From Megalobrama amblycephala (lineage: Eukaryota > Chordata > Actinopteri > Cypriniformes > Xenocyprididae): a stretch of 64,000 bases of DNA. Of the stretch, positions 59,063-64,000 are shown one piece after another. The notes beneath the pieces were generated by a model. That model was not told the origin of the DNA. It ran no database searches and was given only the letters and a program-made list of their open reading frames with translations. Made by a program: the position numbers and the translations under genes. Position 1 is the first letter of the stretch; every line of letters starts with the position of its first letter. Location: positions 24,804,142 to 24,868,141 of the forward strand of contig NC_063054.1 of assembly GCF_018812025.1 (NCBI RefSeq). Direction: 5' to 3'.

Positions 59063-60300
59063 TGGTGTTCCCGGTCAAAAAACAAAAATGACCGGCCCAT
59101 AAAAAAAAAGCTTATAAATCACTCATTATACCATATTTTCACCCAATCTTGGATTCAATCTTTTTGTCAACATGTTCTCTTTCAATTAGGACTGGTTTTA
59201 TATTTTGATTTGCATCTGAATAATCATAGGCCTCATTTATTTGAGAGTAGGCATTTCATTTTTTGAGTAATTTTTTTTAAATTTTTGAATAATTTTGGAA
59301 ATATTAAATAAAATCTGAAGAAAATTGGTATTTTTGATCACACTAGTCTACTCTAATGTTTCACCAGGAATTTTGTTTTGAAACTTTTGTTTTGTAAAAA
59401 ATATGGCACAGTCACACTTGTGGTGTTCCCGGTCAAAAATGACCGGCCTATAAAAAATAGCTTATAAATCACTCATTATACCATATTTTCACCCAATCTT
59501 GGATTCAATCTTTTTGTCAACTTGTTCTCTTTCAATTAGGACTGGTTTTATATTTCTGTTTGCACCTGATTAATCATGGGCCTCATTTATCTGAGAGTAG
59601 GCATCTCATTTTTTGAGTAAAAAACAAATAATTTATGAGTAAATTTGGAAATATGAAAAAAAAATATGAAAAAAATGGCTACTGTTGATCACACTAGTCT
59701 ACTCTAATGTTTCACCAGGAATTTTGTTTTGAAACTTTTGTTTTGTAAAAAATATGGCACATAGTCACACTTGTGGTGTTCCCGGTCAAAAATGACCGGC
59801 CTATAAAAAATAGCTTATAAATCACTCATTATACCATATTTTCACCCAATCTTGGATTCAATCTTTTTGTCAACTTGTTCTCTTTCAATTAGGACTGGTT
59901 TTATATTTCTGTTTGCATCTGATTAATCATGGGCCTCATTTATCTGAGAGTAGGCATCTCATTTTTTGAGTAAAAAACAAATAATTTATGAGTAAATTTG
60001 GAAATATGAAAATAAAAATATGAAAAAAATGGCTACTGTTGATCACACTAGTCTACTCTAATGTTTCACCAGGAATTTTGTTTTGAAACTTTTGTTTTGT
60101 AAAAAATATGGCACATAGTCACACTTGTGGTGTTCCCGGTCAAAAATGACCGGCCTATAAAAAATAGCTTATAAATCACTCATTATACCATATTTCACCC
60201 AATCTTGGATTCAATCTTTTTGTCAACTTGTTCTCTTTCAATTAGGACTGGTTTTGCATTTAATTTTCAAACTATTTAATTGTAGGAGTCATTTATCCGA
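59063..60300 (+). repeat. piggyBac subterminal direct repeats (about 355 bp each)
   Basis: Units begin GGTGTTCCCGGTCAAAA at 59063, 59422, 59775 and 60129 (the last partial). Units 2-4 carry the perfect palindrome CCGGTCAAAAATGACCGG; unit 1 has a 7-bp longer centre. Probable transposase-binding sites, by inference. Confidence 0.9.
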
Positions 60301-60305
60301 GCTTA

Positions 60306-60518
60306 TGCACCTATCCGCCTCTGTATCAGGGGGGTCACCATGGATTTCCCCAGCTCTTCTAGGAACAGCCTCCTACTGAAGGTTTTCCCCTCTTTCCACC
60401 CTGGATTCACCTCCATCCATGCTACAAACGCATTGTAGGCTGAGACATCGAGGATGTTAAAAAACAACACCATGGGCCATCGTAGTGTTTTTCTCTTGCA
60501 GGAGTATGTGCCAGTAAC
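60306..60518 (-). CDS. piggyBac transposase, C-terminal exon
   Basis: It follows a TTTTAAG acceptor and reads VTGTYSCKRKTLRWPMVLFF, NILDVSAYNAFVAWMEVNPG, ending LGKSMVTPLIQRRIGA then stop. This continues the GGVDNLDK of the upstream exon after a 125-bp intron (60519-60643, GT at 60643, AG at 60519) with a CA repeat. The cysteine-rich C-terminal domain usual in piggyBac proteins is absent, so the C-terminus is probably lost. Confidence 0.8.
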
Positions 60519-60521
60519 CTT

Positions 60522-60554
<33 letters not shown>

Positions 60555-60643
60555 CACAATAATTATAATATTACCATATTAGAGAATTGTAATATTACAA
60601 TATAAAACAATTAGGTAATAAAAAAAATAAAAAAATAGCATAC

Positions 60644-61624
60644 CTTATCAAGGTTATCAACTCCCCCTTTGTTTTCGTTGTAGTACAGGATGGCTTCTGG
60701 TTTCCTGTCCTCCCTGGTACTCACACGGGCATCTTTGAGCAGAGTTGACATCAGTAGGACATTTTTCCTTTTCTTCGGGCAGTATGACACAAGTGCATGT
60801 GTGTCGGTGAAGGCGAACTTGGTGGAAAAAAGATCCCTGTTCATGTTGGTCACTAGTGCAGGAGGAAGCTCAGTCTTGTTCCTTCTGATTGTCCCCACCA
60901 TGGTGGTTTTTTTTCGCAGTAGCTCTTTGCCAAGATTATAGGAAGTGTAAAAATTATCACATACCACTGTATGTCCTTGCAGACCTTCTGTCATTTCAAG
61001 GACAACTCTCTGGCCCTGGTTTTTTTCTGGAACACCACTTGACGATTTTCCTGTATAGACCTGCATATTCCATGCATAGCTGCTTTTGGAGTCACATGCT
61101 GTCCAAAGCTTTATCCCGTATTTGGCAGGTTTGTTGGGGATATATTGTTTGAATCTGCACCTCCCTCTGAAAGCAACTAAGCGCTCATCCACTGTAACTG
61201 CTGGACCTGGGTTGTAGATGAGTGGCAGCCTCTCCACCCACTTGTCCCAGAGCTCTCGAATTGGAGCAAGCTTGTCATTTTGATGGCGTTGATGTCTTGT
61301 CTCTCTATTGTCAAATCGAATTACCCGTGACAACACGTGAAATGTCTGTTGTGACATTGTGGCGCGGAAAATTGCCCGACCTGTGTCTGCATCCCATAAA
61401 CTGTCGGTGGATTCATTTCGGGATCTGTAGACCCCAGCCAAAATCAAGAGACCCATATATGCCTGGATGTCTGTTGAATCAACTGTCTTCCACTTGTCTT
61501 TGAAGACTCTTCTCCCCTCTAAATTAGTCATGGATATGACTATGTTTTCGATTGGCTCCGTCACAAACAAGTTGAAGCATGATTGTATGTCATCAATTCG
61601 GGATATGGCATATCTTGTTAGCCC
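60644..61624 (-). CDS. piggyBac transposase, catalytic domain
   Basis: About 327 codons, open throughout. Starts at GLTRYAISRIDDIQ and includes MTNLEGRRVFKDKW and YMGLLILAGVYRS. The three catalytic Asp contexts are VTVDERLVAFRGRC, GHTVVCDNFYTSY and NKGGVDNLDK. KPAKYGIKLWTACD and RKPEAILYYN are further piggyBac family motifs. The 5' boundary is the insertion at 61627; the apparent ATG at 61633 belongs to the insert. A donor AAG|GTATGC ends the exon. Confidence 0.9.
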
Positions 61625-61626
61625 TG

Positions 61627-62852
61627 CCCACATGGAAAAAACCTATATAAACATATATGTTTCAATATAGGTTTTGATATAGGTTTTACATATATGTGAC
61701 ATATATAAAATTGGCCGTTTTCCTATATTATTATATATACATATATGTACATATATGTACACATAATATAGGAAAACGGCCAATTTTATATATGTCACAT
61801 ATATTAAAAACCTATATCAAACCTATATTGAAACATATATGTTTATATAGGTTTTTTCCATGTGGGACCAATTTCACGTGTTCGTGTAGCGGTGTGTTTT
61901 CTGCGTTGTGTCGTAATCAAAGACAGACTGCGAAAAATTTTGCCATCAGGTCCTCACTTTATTCTGTATAACACAAATGGCAATATATGAGGACTTGTGC
62001 AGCATACAAACAGCATGCGGCAGCAACGCACAACGCTGAGAAAGAGAGATATTAAAAGTAACTTAAGTAAAGAAAAATAATCAACGAAACATCTGAATGT
62101 ACATCACAGAGGGGTTTTGGATTACAATCATACAAATATATCATGTGAATTCAGCTGTTACATGAAACATGGCCTTAATTGAATCACCGCAAAAACTTTG
62201 TGCGACCTACCGCTGTGATGTCTCATGCAGACTGGGAAGCAGCAAAGTGCGTCAACACCTGGTCAACACCCCAAGTCAGCATGGCGGCAGGAAACCCCAA
62301 ATATGGTCATGGCAAGTGGAATCACAAAATAATTGTCTAAATACATAACTGCTACATTCGCACATACATAAGTTCTTGCATAATTTTTTTCGTTAATTCT
62401 TAGTTTTTGCCTTGATAATAGAAAATATGAGCTAGGCATCATGTATGACAGTCAAAAATGAGATATGAGCTACAAAATGACCAGATCCTGCCATTAGCTA
62501 TATAGAAGACATATCTTGTATGTATAGGGCATATATATGGATATGAAGAAGCAATACAGGAGACCTATATTTCCTGTATATGCACATATATGCACCTCAA
62601 TTTTGCCTATATGTGGCATATATACACATATATGCAGTATATATACGCATATATGCAGCATATATATAGCATATATGCAGTATATATGCGCATATATGCA
62701 GCATATATATAGCATATATGCAGTATATATGCGCATATATGCAGCATATATATTATCATATATGTGCATATATGCAGCATATATGTACATATACACTGCA
62801 TATAGGTTTCATATATGCGCATATATCCACATATAGGTTCTTTCCATGTGGG
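61627..62852 (-). mobile_element. CCCACATGG element, copy 2 (inverted, in piggyBac transposase)
   Basis: Reverse complement of the copy at 52718-54095. Hairpin module 61627-61866, unique region about 61867-62500, palindromic TATATGCGCA minisatellite about 62570-62835. TG flanks both ends (61625-61626 and 62853-62854). It lies between two adjacent codons of the transposase. Shorter than copy 1 mainly through fewer minisatellite repeats. Confidence 0.9.
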
Positions 62853-62854
62853 TG

Positions 62855-63151
62855 GCTTCATCTTCATGACATTTTCAGAAGAAAACCTGCCTTGCCTTGC
62901 CTCATAGGTGGGGATGAAGACCAGAACAAAGTTCCATCTTTTGACCAGAATGAAACGGTAACCTCAGCTGGGCACTCATCACTGGAAGACAGCTCCTCAT
63001 CAGTTGTTTCAAGCTCCGTAGCCGATTCAGTGGTGCCTTCCTCTTCAGAAACATTTTCACTGCAAGATGCATCCTGCATTTCCTCCTCCTCACTAGTTTC
63101 TGAGTCAAAAATCTGATGAATAACATTATGTGCAGAGAGCTGCTTTGCCAT
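62855..63151 (-). pseudogene. piggyBac transposase, N-terminal part (acidic region), frameshifted near its end
   Basis: It reads MAKQLSAHNVIHQIFDSETS, then an acidic Glu/Ser-rich stretch (SEEEGTTES, TTDEELSSSDE) typical of piggyBac N-termini, and FWSSSPPMRQGKAG. A one-base frame change near 62890 is needed to reach SSENVMKMKP, which would join GLTRYAIS after the insertion. An in-frame ATG eight codons upstream (63175) is an alternative start. Confidence 0.8.
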
Positions 63152-63309
63152 TGTGCTGCCACAAATGAATGACAAGTAAGGTGCTGTGAGGCATTTATAT
63201 ATGCCTGTGCTATCGCATGATGTATATTTGTAAATATTGTCTAGTTCTGTGTGAGAACCTCACAGTTCCAAAACAAAATGAAGTCGGGTCACTGCAGTCA
63301 CGGCCAGTT

Positions 63310-63310
<1 letters not shown>

Positions 63311-63351
<41 letters not shown>
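63311..63351. repeat. (GT)n microsatellite
   Basis: About twenty GT dinucleotides between the transposase start and the right subterminal repeat. Confidence 0.95.
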
Positions 63352-63352
<1 letters not shown>

Positions 63353-63649
63353 TAATGTCAGATGGATAAATGTATATTAGATGCAGGTTAGGGTAGGATC
63401 AAATTTCTCTCTGTGGAAAAGAATGTGTGTAATACTCAAAAAAGTTTGTGTGTTTTAACGTGTGTGTGTCTGGGTAGCGTGTGTATAAATGTATCGATAC
63501 ATGCACAGGTCCAAGGGCTCGATGTTTGCAAGCACATATGCTCATATGTGTACATGAAAATAATGAACATGCTCCTGAAAACTAAATTGTTCTGTTATTT
63601 TCAGTCTCTCCCATTCACTTTCAATGGTCGGCCATTGTGATCATTTTTG

Positions 63650-64000
63650 ACCATGCCTACTCTCAGATAAATGAGGCCCACGATTAATCAGATGCAAACA
63701 GAAATATAAAACCAGTCCTAATTGAAAGAGAACAAGTTGACAAAAAGATTGAATCCAAGATTGGGTGAAAATATGGTATAATGAGTGATTTATAAGCTAT
63801 TTTTTATAGGCCGGTCATTTTTGACCGGGAACACCACAAGTGTGACTATGTGCCATATTTTTTACAAAACAAAAGTTTCAAAACAAAATTCCTGGTGAAA
63901 CATTAGAGTAGACTAGTGTGATCAACAGTAGCCTTTTGTTTTCTTTTTTTTTTTTCATATTTCCAAATTTACTCATAAATTATTTGTTTTTTACTCAAAA
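63650..64000 (-). repeat. piggyBac subterminal repeat, inverted copy at window end
   Basis: Reverse complement of the 355-bp units at 59.0-60.3 kb, including CCGGTCATTTTTGACCGG at about 63813-63830. It continues past the window. Confidence 0.9.

Larger units (their letters stand above)
59029..64000 (-). mobile_element. piggyBac-like transposon, continues past window end
   Basis: The element begins CCCTCATGTGGTG directly after TTAA (59025-59028), the piggyBac target. Direct subterminal repeats of about 355 bp lie at 59063-60300, the transposase on the minus strand, and an inverted copy of the subterminal repeat at 63650-64000, which marks the approach to the other end beyond the window. The transposase is interrupted by a 1226-bp insertion. 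Confidence 0.85.

Overview
This is a vertebrate genomic window, most likely from a cyprinid-type teleost. Two host genes have recognisable fish or vertebrate protein sequence. The rest is mostly fish-type transposable elements: L2, L1, DIRS-like, Gmr1-like gypsy, hAT, Tc1, piggyBac and several small inverted-repeat (TIR) elements. Species cannot be fixed from sequence alone. All assignments come from reading translations and repeat ends by eye; no database search was run.

Host genes. (1) mthfsd, plus strand: one exon at 3106-3231 and an exon at 7824-8401 that carries the C-terminal RRM. The second exon has a 2-bp frameshift, so the copy looks broken or the base call is wrong. (2) rae1 (Gle2-type mRNA export factor), minus strand, 49936 to 43758: ten exons with clean splice sites encode residues 1-340. 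The last exon, expected to encode about 28 residues, was not found in the window.

Layout. 1-3.1 kb: L2 tail and small DNA-transposon debris. 3.1-8.5 kb: mthfsd, with a decayed DIRS-like element and a Harbinger-like MITE in its intron. 9-11.6 kb: small elements. 11.6-18.1 kb: a minus-strand Gmr1-like gypsy element (SCAN-like gag, then PR, then IN before RT), split by an LTR-like segment, a TIR element and a truncated L1. 18.9-25.4 kb: mosaic of non-coding elements whose 5' end contains GCTGCAAGCAGC. 25.4-42.6 kb: head-to-tail array of nine related non-coding units (six of about 2.03 kb), closed by a tandem array of 3' terminal hairpins. 43-50 kb: rae1, with nested hAT-type elements in an intron. 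51.9-57.2 kb: Tc1 fragment, MITE, and a non-autonomous LTR retrotransposon with matching 5-bp target duplications, itself hit by two insertions. 59.0 kb to the window end: a piggyBac-like transposon whose transposase is split by a second, inverted copy of the element found in the 5' LTR.

The strongest candidate for something new is the 25.4-42.6 kb array. In two sequence-divergent subfamilies the 5' subterminal stretch is a perfect reverse complement of the 3' terminal hairpin arm, so the pairing appears conserved while the sequence changes. With the head-to-tail arrays this suggests a rolling-circle (Helentron/HINE-like) or other structure-dependent amplification mechanism. That interpretation is inference.
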